NCBI RefSeq assembly: GCF_023283485.1
Contig: NZ_JAKILU010000019.1
Location: forward strand, 1 to 64,000
Direction of reading: 5' to 3'
From: Shewanella glacialipiscicola
Lineage (GTDB): Bacteria > Pseudomonadota > Gammaproteobacteria > Enterobacterales > Shewanellaceae
DNA length: 64,000 nucleotides
Shown piece by piece: positions 1 through 8,322 of the stretch. The position numbers were made by a program, and so were the translations under genes. How positions within the stretch are numbered: position 1 is the first letter of the stretch; each line of letters begins with the position of its first letter. The notes beneath the pieces were generated by a model. It had not been told where the DNA came from. It saw nothing but the letters and a program-made list of their open reading frames with translations, and did no database searches.

Positions 1-2
1 TC

Positions 3-191
3 TATCAAGGCGCACTCTCTGTTATATCAAGACTGCCAGTAGAGGCAAAAACCTATAAACAGCAATGGCTTATCAATTTAGTCAGGCGAGTGGGTATAAA
101 ACGTGCTTGTGTCGCGTTAATCAATAAAACCGTTCGAACCGCATGGGCATTGCTCAATTACAGAACCGAATATAACAGCCAGGCCATATAG
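3..191 (+). mobile_element. IS110-family transposase, C-terminal part (cut by window start)
   Basis: An open frame from the window edge to TAG at 189-191 encodes about 62 residues containing YQGALSVI, then QWLINLVRRVGIKRACVALINKTVRTAWALL. This pattern (a small-residue helix, then K/N-A-x-VALANKxxRxxWALL) is typical of the C-terminal catalytic Tnp domain of IS110/IS1111-type transposases, which recombine DNA guided by a structured RNA encoded in the element's own non-coding end. The N-terminal DEDD domain would lie to the left of the window. The family call is from motif memory; the subgroup (IS110 or IS1111) cannot be fixed from this tail. Confidence 0.75.
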
Positions 192-458
192 GACATTGTT
201 TTAGAAAGAGTTTTATAAATATTTTTAGGAAATGTTCAGCAAAATGCATTAACAAATAGGTAAGACCAACCTTCTGAAAACCTGTTTATCCCGACAGCGT
301 TGATAACGCTACAATCTCGATAAGGACAGAAGGTGCGAATAGATCATGGGTTAGAAGATAGCTTCTTCAATAAAAAACCGTATATACGTGCGCATCTAAT
401 CTTTTTGTCAAAGCAATTGCTAAACAGGTGGAGTCCATATACGGAATAAGCTCTGCGT
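192..458. other. Non-coding right end of the IS110-type element
   Basis: No gene is visible. The stretch directly follows the transposase stop. It contains CCGTATAT (about 379-386), whose complement ATATACGG recurs at 437-444, a candidate subterminal inverted repeat or stem. In IS1111-group elements the guide (bridge/seek) RNA is encoded in this 3' non-coding end, so the interval is a candidate for it. The exact right terminus of the element cannot be fixed without comparison to an empty site. Confidence 0.35.
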
Positions 459-562
459 CTCTACAGGTTATTTTCCCCTTTATCTGCGTTAACTTTGCGA
501 CTAATAGCCCGCTATTAGGTACGCAAACTTGCCTTGATAACGGTAAAACTACCTCTGTAGAG
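459..562. repeat. 104-bp imperfect palindrome
   Basis: The outer arms are CTCTACAG (459-466) and CTGTAGAG (555-562). The centre is a perfect stem CTAATAG (501-507), CCCG, CTATTAG (512-518), and the intervening sequence pairs in part (TTTGCG against CGCAAA; TTATC against GATAA). The structure would fold into one long hairpin in either strand. It resembles a small palindromic dispersed repeat or MITE. No gene is visible between it and 727. Confidence 0.6.
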
Positions 563-727
563 TTAATTTTACGAATAAGGTAATAAGATTAATCAGTTAC
601 CACAGCCAATATCCCGAGTTCAGGTTAAATAGATTCATTTTTATTGACCCAGCCATGTTTGCTCGATAGCTTTTTACCACTACAACAATAACTTGTTAGC
701 CTTTAAAGTATTATTCAGGATGTGGTG

Positions 728-1464
728 ATGTTTACGGACGCGCTTTTTTGGTTAATCGCGATACCCGCCGTATTAATTACGGGTATTTCTAAATCGGGTT
801 TTCGGGTGGAGTCGGCGGGTTAACTGTCCCACTATTGGCGTTAACGATTAGCCCAACTACAGCAGTCGCTATTATGTTGCCGTTACTAATCTATATGGAT
901 TTTTTAAGTGTACGTTCATGGTGGGGACAACATAATCCGCATCATTTACGGATATTACTGCCAGCTGCAATTGCGGGTATTCTGATTGGCTATTTACTGT
1001 TTGATCGGCTGAATGAAGCCTATTTGCGGGCTATTTTGGGTTGCGTGTCATTGGGGTTTGGTTTGTATGGTTTGATTCTTGGGGATAAAGCTCAAGCGTC
1101 ACCTTCGCCATTGGTTGGACGGCTTTGTGGTTTAATGGCGGGATTTACCAGCTTTGTTGCCCATGCGGGCGGCCCACCACTTAACGCGTATTTATTGCCA
1201 TTACGCTTAGCTAAACCTGAGTTTTTAGCTACAGCGATGGTGTTTTTTGCAGTAGTCAATTTAGTTAAACTTATTCCCTACAGCTTACTTGGGCAGATAA
1301 ACCAAGAGAATATTATCGTCTCATTATTACTGGTGCCGCTTGCGTGGCTAGGTGTAAAACTCGGTTTATTTATCCAGAATAAAATTTCCGATAGGCTATT
1401 TAAACGCATTATTTTGATTTTAATGGTATTGGTGGGCGTGCGTTTATTATGGACGGCATTATAG
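728..1464 (+). pseudogene. TauE/SafE-family membrane exporter, frameshifted
   Basis: The ATG at 728 opens MFTDALFWLIAIPAVLITG followed by ISKSGF, the usual N-terminus of TauE/SafE (sulfite/organosulfonate export) proteins, but this frame stops at 821-823. The next frame, from about 805, continues the expected GGVGGLTVPLLAL motif and runs to the stop at 1462-1464. The break is the loss of one base near 803-805, where a Gly codon would be expected. The joined product is about 245 residues with roughly seven or eight hydrophobic segments and a second conserved motif, FVAHAGGPPLNAYLLPL. It is either a genuine single-base deletion, and so a pseudogene, or a sequencing error. The downstream part alone (from TTG 835) lacks the first transmembrane segment and is unlikely to work. 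Confidence 0.8.
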
Positions 1465-1627
1465 ATTTAAGCTTTAGGTTATCTAAATCTGCTAAAGTGC
1501 AGTGATATTTGAGTGTAGAGTGCTGCGGTATTAGGTTACTTTAGTGTTTGAGCGACTCTTAAGCTGAATTTTCTGATAGAAACTAAATGACTTTACTGTG
1601 AAATCTGCCTGCAATGAGTTAATGCTA

Positions 1628-2092
1628 ATGAAACAATTACTGATAGTTATCTTAGCCTTAGGACTTGGTGCTTGTGCTAGCGCGCCAGAGCCTAAGCCTG
1701 TGGTAAAGCAAGTTGAACCTGTCTCGGTTTGGAACGATAACAACATCTCTGCATTGCATTCGGAGTGGCGCGGTGTGCCTTATCGTCTGGGCGGCGGTAC
1801 TAAAAGGGGCATAGATTGCTCGGCCTTTGTTTCTGTTGCTTATCAAAAAATGTTAGGGCTAACACTGCCACGTACGGTTGAAGAACAACAAGCTCTCGGT
1901 AAACCTATATCTCGAAGCCAGTTACGCAAAGGTGATTTAGTATTTTTCAAGACGGGTTGGAGTTCGCACCATGTCGGTATTTATGTCGGTGATGATAGTT
2001 TTCTGCATGTGTCCACTAGCCAAGGGGTGAAAATTTCAAGTTTACATAACAGTTATTGGGCATCTAAGTATTGGAATGCACGGCGTATTTAA
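1628..2092 (+). CDS. NlpC/P60-family lipoprotein (probable cell-wall endopeptidase)
   Basis: Start ATG 1628 was chosen over an upstream in-frame GTG because it begins directly with a lipoprotein signal, MKQLLIVILALGLGAC, with the lipidated Cys at residue 16. The rest is one NlpC/P60 domain. The catalytic triad candidates are Cys64 in DCSAF, His115 in HHVGIYVG and His127 in FLHVST. Enzymes of this family, such as E. coli NlpC and MepS, cleave the D-iGlu to diaminopimelate bond in peptidoglycan stems from the outer membrane or periplasm. At 154 residues it is the size of a minimal single-domain member. It stands alone, followed 32 bp later by an exporter gene in the same direction. Assignment to MepS or NlpC specifically is not possible. 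Confidence 0.85.
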   Translation: MKQLLIVILALGLGACASAPEPKPVVKQVEPVSVWNDNNISALHSEWRGVPYRLGGGTKRGIDCSAFVSVAYQKMLGLTLPRTVEEQQALGKPISRSQLRKGDLVFFKTGWSSHHVGIYVGDDSFLHVSTSQGVKISSLHNSYWASKYWNARRI

Positions 2093-2124
2093 TTCCACTA
2101 TAGCCTTACGATAAGTAGAGAAGC

Positions 2125-3588
2125 ATGCCACTAGAGCCTACGTTACCCCAGAGTGAGCCTTTACCCACTTCCGTTTTCCTTGCTATTTTTTCGGCGGTTT
2201 TTTTGCCTATGTTTCTGGCAGCGGTCGATCAAACCTTACTCGCCACAGCCACACCTGCGATTGTTGAAGATCTTGGCGGCCTGCGCCAAGCCTCGTGGAT
2301 CACTATTGGTTATATGCTCGCGATGGCGGCTTCGGTGCCTATTTACGGTTGGTTAGGGGATAACTTTGGCCGCGCAAAAATCTTGATGATCGCCATCGTG
2401 ATTTTTGCCTTGGGCTCTATCGTTTCTGCGAGCGCAGGCACGATGGACAATATGATCGCCGGACGCATCTTGCAGGGTATGGGCGGCGGCGGCTTAATGA
2501 GTTTGTCCCAGTCCTTGATTGGTGAGCTAGTACCTATTCGTCAACGGGCCCGTTTTCAAGGCTATTTTGCCGCTATGTTTACCCTCGCGAGTGTGGGCGG
2601 CCCTGTGATTGGCGGCTTAGTGGTGCACGCTTATTCATGGCACTGGCTATTTTGGGCGAATATTCCACTGTCCATATTGGCAGTATGGCGGCTCAATGGC
2701 TTACATAAACGCAGTATTAAACCCATACGCCAAGGCCAGTTTGACTTAGTGGGCGTGGTGTTATTTCCGCTCATTATCACAGCACTATTATATTGGTTAT
2801 CGGTGGCGGGGCAGGAGTTTTCTTGGCTTTCAGTGACAAGTTTAGGGTTTGCCGTATTTGTCGTTTTAAGCTCTTTAGGATTGATAGTGTGGGAGCTGCG
2901 ACGTGCGAGCCCATTTTTGCCGTTAGATTTACTCGCCAATAAGGCGGTATATATGCCGCTGCTGACCGCGGCACTGTTTGCGGCCTGCTTATTTGCGATG
3001 ATCTTCTTTTTACCGATTTATTTGCAGGTGGGGTTAAATATCAATCCCGCCCAAACTGGTTTACTGCTATTGCCGATGACGTTCGGCATTGTAATAGGCT
3101 CGACGATGACCGGCCGCTTGTTAAGTAAAGACGTGGCACCTAAATGGTTACCGACTTTTGGTATGGGGTTAGCCTGTATTGGTTTGTTATTGATAAGTAT
3201 TGTGCCGCAAAATGCCAATGTGATTGGCGGCTTAGGTGTGTTAGTTGGCATTGGTTTGGGCACAGTAATGCCGAGTGTGCAGCTTGTAGTGCAGAGCGTG
3301 TCTGGCAAGGCGCGGCTTAGCCAGATAACCGCTATGGTGTCACTGTGTCGCTCTATGGGCGCCGCCATCGGTACTGCATTGTTTAGTGTGCTGCTGTATG
3401 GTTTATTACCGCTAACGGATGCTGAATTTGGCATCGATGCCATAAAAAAATTGCCAATTGAGACAGTGCATCACGCCTTCCAATATGGTTTTATGGCCGC
3501 TGCAGGGGTGGCACTTTGTGCTGCGATAGTCGGTTTTTTATCGCCAGCGACCGCATTAAAAGATCACGATAGCGAAACGGCGCATTAA
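2125..3588 (+). CDS. MFS multidrug exporter, DHA2 (14-TM, EmrB/QacA) type
   Basis: The protein has 487 residues with about 14 hydrophobic segments. Features of the DHA2 family are visible: the first helix carries an acidic motif, AAVDQTLLATATPAI (the usual form is LDxTIVNVALP). Motif A is GWLGDNFGRAK after TM2. A Gly-rich RILQGMGGGGLMSLSQS segment follows, and the antiporter motif C (ASVGGPVIGGLV) is in TM5. Such proteins expel drugs or toxic metabolites in exchange for protons at the inner membrane. There is no membrane-fusion partner (EmrA) nearby, so it probably works alone. AGAGAAG 6 bp before ATG supports the start. The substrate is unknown. Confidence 0.85.
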   Translation: MPLEPTLPQSEPLPTSVFLAIFSAVFLPMFLAAVDQTLLATATPAIVEDLGGLRQASWITIGYMLAMAASVPIYGWLGDNFGRAKILMIAIVIFALGSIVSASAGTMDNMIAGRILQGMGGGGLMSLSQSLIGELVPIRQRARFQGYFAAMFTLASVGGPVIGGLVVHAYSWHWLFWANIPLSILAVWRLNGLHKRSIKPIRQGQFDLVGVVLFPLIITALLYWLSVAGQEFSWLSVTSLGFAVFVVLSSLGLIVWELRRASPFLPLDLLANKAVYMPLLTAALFAACLFAMIFFLPIYLQVGLNINPAQTGLLLLPMTFGIVIGSTMTGRLLSKDVAPKWLPTFGMGLACIGLLLISIVPQNANVIGGLGVLVGIGLGTVMPSVQLVVQSVSGKARLSQITAMVSLCRSMGAAIGTALFSVLLYGLLPLTDAEFGIDAIKKLPIETVHHAFQYGFMAAAGVALCAAIVGFLSPATALKDHDSETAH

Positions 3589-3750
3589 ATGCGAGCAAGC
3601 TGAAGGTAAGTGCCAATACGTGACGAATGTCGACTTGCCACAGCACATTGAACCGCATATTTATGTTATTTTAGCCTCAGAGAATATAGCAGAAGCCGTT
3701 GTTATTTATACAATGGGCAAGTCATACATTGACGTTTGGGGAATGGGATT

Positions 3751-4284
3751 ATGAGCAAAGCAAAAATCGGTATTGTGACGGTAAGTGATCGTGCTAGCGC
3801 GGGGATTTATGAAGATATCTCAGGCAAGGCGATTATCGACACGCTCAACGACTACCTCACCAGCGAGTGGGAGCCGATTTATCAAGTGATCCCCGATGAG
3901 CAGCATATAATTGAAGCGACGCTGATCAAGATGGCCGACGAGCAAGATTGCTGCTTAATTGTCACCACTGGCGGCACTGGCCCCGCTAAACGCGATGTTA
4001 CCCCTGAAGCTACTGAAGCGGTATGCGATCGTATGATGCCAGGCTTTGGCGAATTGATGCGCGCTGAGTCATTAAAATTTGTGCCAACAGCAATTTTATC
4101 GCGCCAAACCGCGGGATTGCGTGGCGATTCTTTAATTGTGAACTTGCCGGGTAAACCTAAATCGATTCGCGAGTGTTTAGATGCGGTATTCCCCGCAATC
4201 CCTTATTGTATCGACTTGATGGAAGGGCCGTATTTAGAGTGTAACGAAGCGGTGATTAAACCCTTTAGACCTAAGGCAAAGTAA
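3751..4284 (+). CDS. mog: Molybdopterin adenylyltransferase Mog
   Basis: Mog adenylylates molybdopterin, activating it for molybdate insertion by MoeA. The sequence starts MSKAKIGIVTVSDRAS and contains the MPT-binding TTGGTGPAKRDVTPEAT motif and the NLPGKPKSI segment typical of MogA/MoaB-fold proteins. Start ATG 3751 follows a strong GGGGAATGGG ribosome site; the in-frame TTG at 3736 is less likely. The length (177 residues) fits Shewanella-type Mog. The product serves molybdoenzymes such as the formate dehydrogenase at 27-31 kb; moeA and moeB lie at 53-55 kb. A perfect palindromic terminator follows. Confidence 0.92.
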   Translation: MSKAKIGIVTVSDRASAGIYEDISGKAIIDTLNDYLTSEWEPIYQVIPDEQHIIEATLIKMADEQDCCLIVTTGGTGPAKRDVTPEATEAVCDRMMPGFGELMRAESLKFVPTAILSRQTAGLRGDSLIVNLPGKPKSIRECLDAVFPAIPYCIDLMEGPYLECNEAVIKPFRPKAK

Positions 4285-4300
4285 TGTTAGGTCAATAACA

Positions 4301-4332
4301 AAAAGCCACTGAATATTCAGTGGCTTTTTGTT
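4301..4332. terminator. Bidirectional intrinsic terminator between mog and the ABC exporter
   Basis: A perfect 28-bp palindrome (AAAAGCCACTGAAT and its complement) runs into TTTTTGTTTT on the plus strand, with an A-run on the other side, so it can end both convergent transcripts. Confidence 0.9.
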
Positions 4333-4370
4333 TTAATTGTTTTTTAGTCTCTATCGTTGATATGCCTCCT

Positions 4371-5564
4371 TTAAAGCCCAAAAATTACCTTTTCACTCTT
4401 GAGCGACCTTTCCATGCCAAAGGCGAGTAATACTGCAATGGCTAAGGTGCTGAGGGTCGAAACTAATAACTGCAACATGGGCAAGTCCTTACCTTTAATA
4501 AAGTCCATTAATGCTTGTTGCTGGCCCGATACGGGCAACCACTGCAGCATATCTGGCGCTATGTTGTAACTGGCGGCCATCGATAAAGCTAAGGGCACAA
4601 ACAACACTATCGTTAGGTAGGATTGGGCCTCCTTAAAGGACTTTGCCATAAAAGACACAAACAGTTGTAAGCAAGCTGCCATCAACGCCACAGGGATACC
4701 CACCACTAACATCAGTGCCATAAATTCACTGGTGATGTTGACGCTAAAACCTAATTCTTGCCAAGGTACAAAGGTATAGGCAATTTTGGATACCAGTAAA
4801 ATCAGCACTAATCCCAAGAGGGCAAACAGACTCACAGCGATGATTTTCGATAACACTAACTGGCGTGTCGTGAGCGGATGGCTTAGTAATAGCGCCAAAG
4901 AGTTACGTTCACGCTCGCCGGCACTGGTATCGATCGCGAGGTTCATGCCCGAGATAAATACCGAGTAAATCATAGTGAAAATCGCGATACCTAAGATCAT
5001 TCCACCCTTAGAGTCTGTCGTCGCTTGGTCGTGGATATTGACCTTAAGTGGCTGCATTACGCGGGGATCGATACCGCGGGCAATCAAGCGTAGGCTGCCC
5101 ATTTCTGTGCTGTAGGCTTGCAGTTGTCTTTCGAGTCTACGAATCGAGTTTTGCAGTTTCTCGTCTGAGTTATCGGCAACAATCGTTATCTCAGCACCTT
5201 TGCCTTGGTTCATTTGCGCGGCATAGTCGGTGCTAATAATCATTTCAATGGCTTTAAGATCTTGCGTGTCAGAGACTTTTTCCGTCAACGCTTTTGCCGT
5301 GCTGTCTTTAACGTCAGCTTCTTTAATATTGCCTTGAGTAATACCTTTATTTGATAAAAAACGCACTAGATCTGGGGCATTATCGGGATTGGTGATGGTG
5401 ATTTTTAAGTCATCAGGGCTGGTAAGCTGGCCAATCAGTACCATAAATAAGCCACACATAATCAGCGGCGTGCCGATGGCGTAGTAGAGTCCTGCCATCA
5501 CCGAGCGCTTATCACGGGCCGCATCAATGAGTTCCTTGCGCACCATTGTGATTATTTTATTCAT
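4371..5564 (-). CDS. ABC-2 type transporter permease (NatB-like)
   Basis: A 397-residue protein with one N-terminal hydrophobic segment, a large extracytoplasmic region (about residues 50-190) and a block of five or six hydrophobic segments at the C-terminal end. The phrase GERERNSLALLLSHPLTTRQLVLSK is characteristic of ABC-2 permeases of the NatB (sodium extrusion) type. Its start overlaps the stop of the ATPase gene by 4 bp (ATGA), so the two are translationally coupled. The likely role is export, perhaps of Na+ or another small molecule; the true substrate is unknown. Both follow an S33 peptidase gene in one minus-strand operon. Confidence 0.85.
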   Translation of the reverse strand: MNKIITMVRKELIDAARDKRSVMAGLYYAIGTPLIMCGLFMVLIGQLTSPDDLKITITNPDNAPDLVRFLSNKGITQGNIKEADVKDSTAKALTEKVSDTQDLKAIEMIISTDYAAQMNQGKGAEITIVADNSDEKLQNSIRRLERQLQAYSTEMGSLRLIARGIDPRVMQPLKVNIHDQATTDSKGGMILGIAIFTMIYSVFISGMNLAIDTSAGERERNSLALLLSHPLTTRQLVLSKIIAVSLFALLGLVLILLVSKIAYTFVPWQELGFSVNITSEFMALMLVVGIPVALMAACLQLFVSFMAKSFKEAQSYLTIVLFVPLALSMAASYNIAPDMLQWLPVSGQQQALMDFIKGKDLPMLQLLVSTLSTLAIAVLLAFGMERSLKSEKVIFGL

Positions 5565-6295
5565 GCTGCAATTCCTTCATCGGTACCGATAAGTTGGATA
5601 AAGGCTTCTTCGAGTGAATCTTTGCCCGTTTGGATACAAAGCTCGTTTGGGCTACCAATGGCCACCACTCGACCTTGCGCCATCACAATGACTTGGTCAC
5701 ACAGAGCGGCAACTTCTTGCATCACATGGCTAGAGAAAAGTACGCAATGTCCTTGATTTTTAAGGTCGATAAGAATATCGCGCAGCAGACGAGTGCTCAT
5801 TACGTCGAGCCCACGGGTCGGCTCATCGAGGATAATATTACTTGGGCGGTGGACAATGGCCTGTGCGAGTGCGGTTTTCATCCTTTGCCCTTGGGAGAAA
5901 CCTTTGCAGCGGCGATCGCTAATATCTTCAAGGCGCAATTTAGCAATCACTTGGCTGGTGGCCTCTTTAGCGTCTTTAGATGATAAGCCGCTCAGCTCGG
6001 CAAAATAGCGGATATATTCCCGTGGTGTTAAGCGCTCATACAAGCCAAAAGGATCGGGAAATAACCCGAGTTGTTGTTTCGCGCCGATAGGGTCGATGGC
6101 GACATCGATACCTTCGATTTCAGCTCTGCCGGTATCAGGTTTCAGTAAACCAAAAATAGTGCGTAAACACGTGGTTTTACCTGCGCCGTTGGGGCCGAGT
6201 AAACCGGTAATTTGGCCATTTTGTGCCTCGAAGCTTAAGTCATTGAGCGCCTGCACGTCACCGATGCGCTTGGAAAGATGGGATACTTTAATCAT
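5561..6295 (-). CDS. ABC transporter ATP-binding protein (NatA-like)
   Basis: A cytoplasmic ATPase of 244 residues. The Walker A motif GPNGAGKTT is at about 34-42, a degenerate signature GFSQGQRMK is near 132-140, and Walker B is IILDEPTRGLD near 154-164. The H-loop is FSSHVMQEV. It pairs with the downstream permease (4-bp overlap), and its ATG lies only 3 bp after the upstream S33 peptidase stop, with an AAGGAATAA ribosome site, so all three are probably co-transcribed. Similarity to NatA is by overall pattern; sodium as substrate is not proven. Confidence 0.9.
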   Translation of the reverse strand: MIKVSHLSKRIGDVQALNDLSFEAQNGQITGLLGPNGAGKTTCLRTIFGLLKPDTGRAEIEGIDVAIDPIGAKQQLGLFPDPFGLYERLTPREYIRYFAELSGLSSKDAKEATSQVIAKLRLEDISDRRCKGFSQGQRMKTALAQAIVHRPSNIILDEPTRGLDVMSTRLLRDILIDLKNQGHCVLFSSHVMQEVAALCDQVIVMAQGRVVAIGSPNELCIQTGKDSLEEAFIQLIGTDEGIAA

Positions 6296-6298
6296 GGC

Positions 6299-7885
6299 TT
6301 ATTCCTTAGCTCCAGTGCTGGCGTGATCATCTGTTGTCGTGGTTTTTGTGCTGGTCGCATTAAGCGGTTCCACCGAGCTGGCATTTAAATAAAAGCTGCG
6401 GCGCACATCTTTTTTTAAACACTCGCCGTCAAGATCGCTAACTGAGCCCGAGCGGACGAGATCGGCGATAAGCGTGTTGGCGCAGGATTGATAAGCGACG
6501 CCGTGGGTCGCGTAGGGCGCAATAAAGTGCTTGGCATTACTGAGTTTTTCCATTGCTAAATCGCCCCAACTGGGTGGTGTAGCAGGGTCTATTTCACCAG
6601 ATAACAACAAGGTTGGGATATTGCTGCTGATAGGTTCGCTAAAGCTGTCATCGACCGCGGGGACTTTCCATACTGCACAAGTGGCTTCTAAGCCTTCGAG
6701 CATAGTTTTACCCATAAAGGATTGCTGGGCCTGCTCGCGCATGGCTGGTGTAATACGGTGCATATCTTCACCACAGACGACCGATGCGTGCATGCCCATC
6801 GCCATACCGCCATTTTCTAGGGTAAGGGCGTATAGACCGAGAATGGGTTGGAAATTATCTTTAGCGGCTTGGTGAATCGCATGGGGTACTAAGGCGCGCA
6901 CGTTAGCCTGATACAGCGCCATGCGAATCGAGCCATAGAATTTACCGCGCGTCATCGTCAGCATGGTTTTTTCACCGCTGACAGGATCGTAAACATTTTT
7001 CATCACAGGCGCCTTAGCGAGTGATGCGGCTACTTGGTCGAATTCAGTTTTAAGCTCTGGGAATTGCGTATGACAAGCGGCGGTTTCTTGGCAATCTTTA
7101 AACAGTAAATCAAAACCACGATCAATTGCCGCGCCGATTTCTAACACACTTTGCTGCATTGGCACTATGCCGTCTAAGGTGACTGTGGCTAAGTGCTCGG
7201 GGTACAAACGCATGTAAAGTTGCGCCATACGCGTGCCGTAGGAAATGCCGTAAACATGCAATTTTTTATAGCCTAAATGTTGGCGCACCACTTCAAAGTC
7301 TTTAATCGCATTAAGGCTGCCATATTGGGTCACGTCAGCGTCGAGTTGCTCAAGGCATTTTTGTGCCTCAACTAAGGTATCAACATTGTCATCATCGAAT
7401 GACAGTGGAGATTGCGCTCCTTCATCACAGGTCAGCAGATTCGAGCGGCCAGTGCCCCTTTGATCAATCAGTAAAATGTCCCGCTGTTGGCGTACTTTAC
7501 TGAGCATGGCATCAAAACCAGCGGCGTTGTCGATAGCCGATTGCCCCGGGCCGCCAGCAATGGCGAGTAAGGCTTCTTCATGGTTGACATTTTTCACCGC
7601 GGGCAAGATGACGTAATGCACTTGGATCTGTTTGCCATCGGGTTTGTTAGGATTTTCTGGAACAGTAACAAAGCCGCAATTTAAACGGTCTGATACGCCC
7701 TCAACATAACAAGTGTCTGTCTTACTTGCTGTTTTTTTATCTTGGCTGATTACATCACTCGCCCAAGTGGCTGTACTGGCGATAGTCAGCAGAAGGACAC
7801 TTAATATATCGCTAGGCTTTAACCTCATTGGCGCAAGACGCTGAACGGCTTGGTGGGACTTCCTATATGTCGTGCCGCGTATCAT
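6299..7885 (-). CDS. Secreted alpha/beta-hydrolase, peptidase S33 (tripeptidyl aminopeptidase) family
   Basis: A 528-residue protein. The alpha/beta-hydrolase signatures are the oxyanion region AIAGGPGQSA (about 109-117), RDILLIDQRGTGRS (135-148) and the nucleophile motif YGISYGTRMAQLY with Ser215. The acid is probably in LSGEIDPATPP and the His in YATHGVAY, followed by the TAP C-terminal domain typical of proline-type exported aminopeptidases. A hydrophobic signal (ILSVLLLTIASTATWA) starts about residue 27. ATG 7885 has a good ribosome site (AAGGAAAG); Met20 has none, so the long n-region is probably real. It is first gene of an operon with natA/natB-like genes, which may hint at peptide handling plus export, but that link is inference. 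Confidence 0.85.
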   Translation of the reverse strand: MIRGTTYRKSHQAVQRLAPMRLKPSDILSVLLLTIASTATWASDVISQDKKTASKTDTCYVEGVSDRLNCGFVTVPENPNKPDGKQIQVHYVILPAVKNVNHEEALLAIAGGPGQSAIDNAAGFDAMLSKVRQQRDILLIDQRGTGRSNLLTCDEGAQSPLSFDDDNVDTLVEAQKCLEQLDADVTQYGSLNAIKDFEVVRQHLGYKKLHVYGISYGTRMAQLYMRLYPEHLATVTLDGIVPMQQSVLEIGAAIDRGFDLLFKDCQETAACHTQFPELKTEFDQVAASLAKAPVMKNVYDPVSGEKTMLTMTRGKFYGSIRMALYQANVRALVPHAIHQAAKDNFQPILGLYALTLENGGMAMGMHASVVCGEDMHRITPAMREQAQQSFMGKTMLEGLEATCAVWKVPAVDDSFSEPISSNIPTLLLSGEIDPATPPSWGDLAMEKLSNAKHFIAPYATHGVAYQSCANTLIADLVRSGSVSDLDGECLKKDVRRSFYLNASSVEPLNATSTKTTTTDDHASTGAKE

Positions 7886-8322
7886 AAGCGCTTTCCTTTT
7901 TGCTGTTCAGGAGGAACTTTTGTTTAATTAGAACTATATCAATGCATTAATATAGTGTGTGAAGCTAATGTTAGCGCTTTTAAATGTCAACTTTAGTCGT
8001 GGATAATTTACCTACAAACCATTATACGAACAAAATGTACGATTAATGGTGAGTGTCTATCTTTGTTGTTTTTGTGGCGTAATGGTTCACTGAATGGCTG
8101 CTTTATATCAGATAGGCTATTGATGTTAATAGGAAGGATTGTGTTGATTTGGGGTAAGAAAAAGCATTGGAAGGAGGGCGTGATACAAACTTAACTGAAT
8201 GTTTATAGCGTGATTTAGGCTGCATTTGCACAAGATTAGAGCAAAAACTCTTAGGTTTTATTTAGCCTTCAGGTAGAATGCAAAAAAAGCGGTACACTTG
8301 TAAGCTAAAAGGTGAGTCACTT
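7886..8322. other. Divergent intergenic region, promoter area
   Basis: This gene-free region separates the minus-strand S33 operon from the plus-strand acyl-CoA ligase. It is AT-rich and should hold both promoters. TAGAAT at about 8274 is a possible -10 for the ligase. No operator palindrome, RNA or repeat stood out. Confidence 0.4.
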
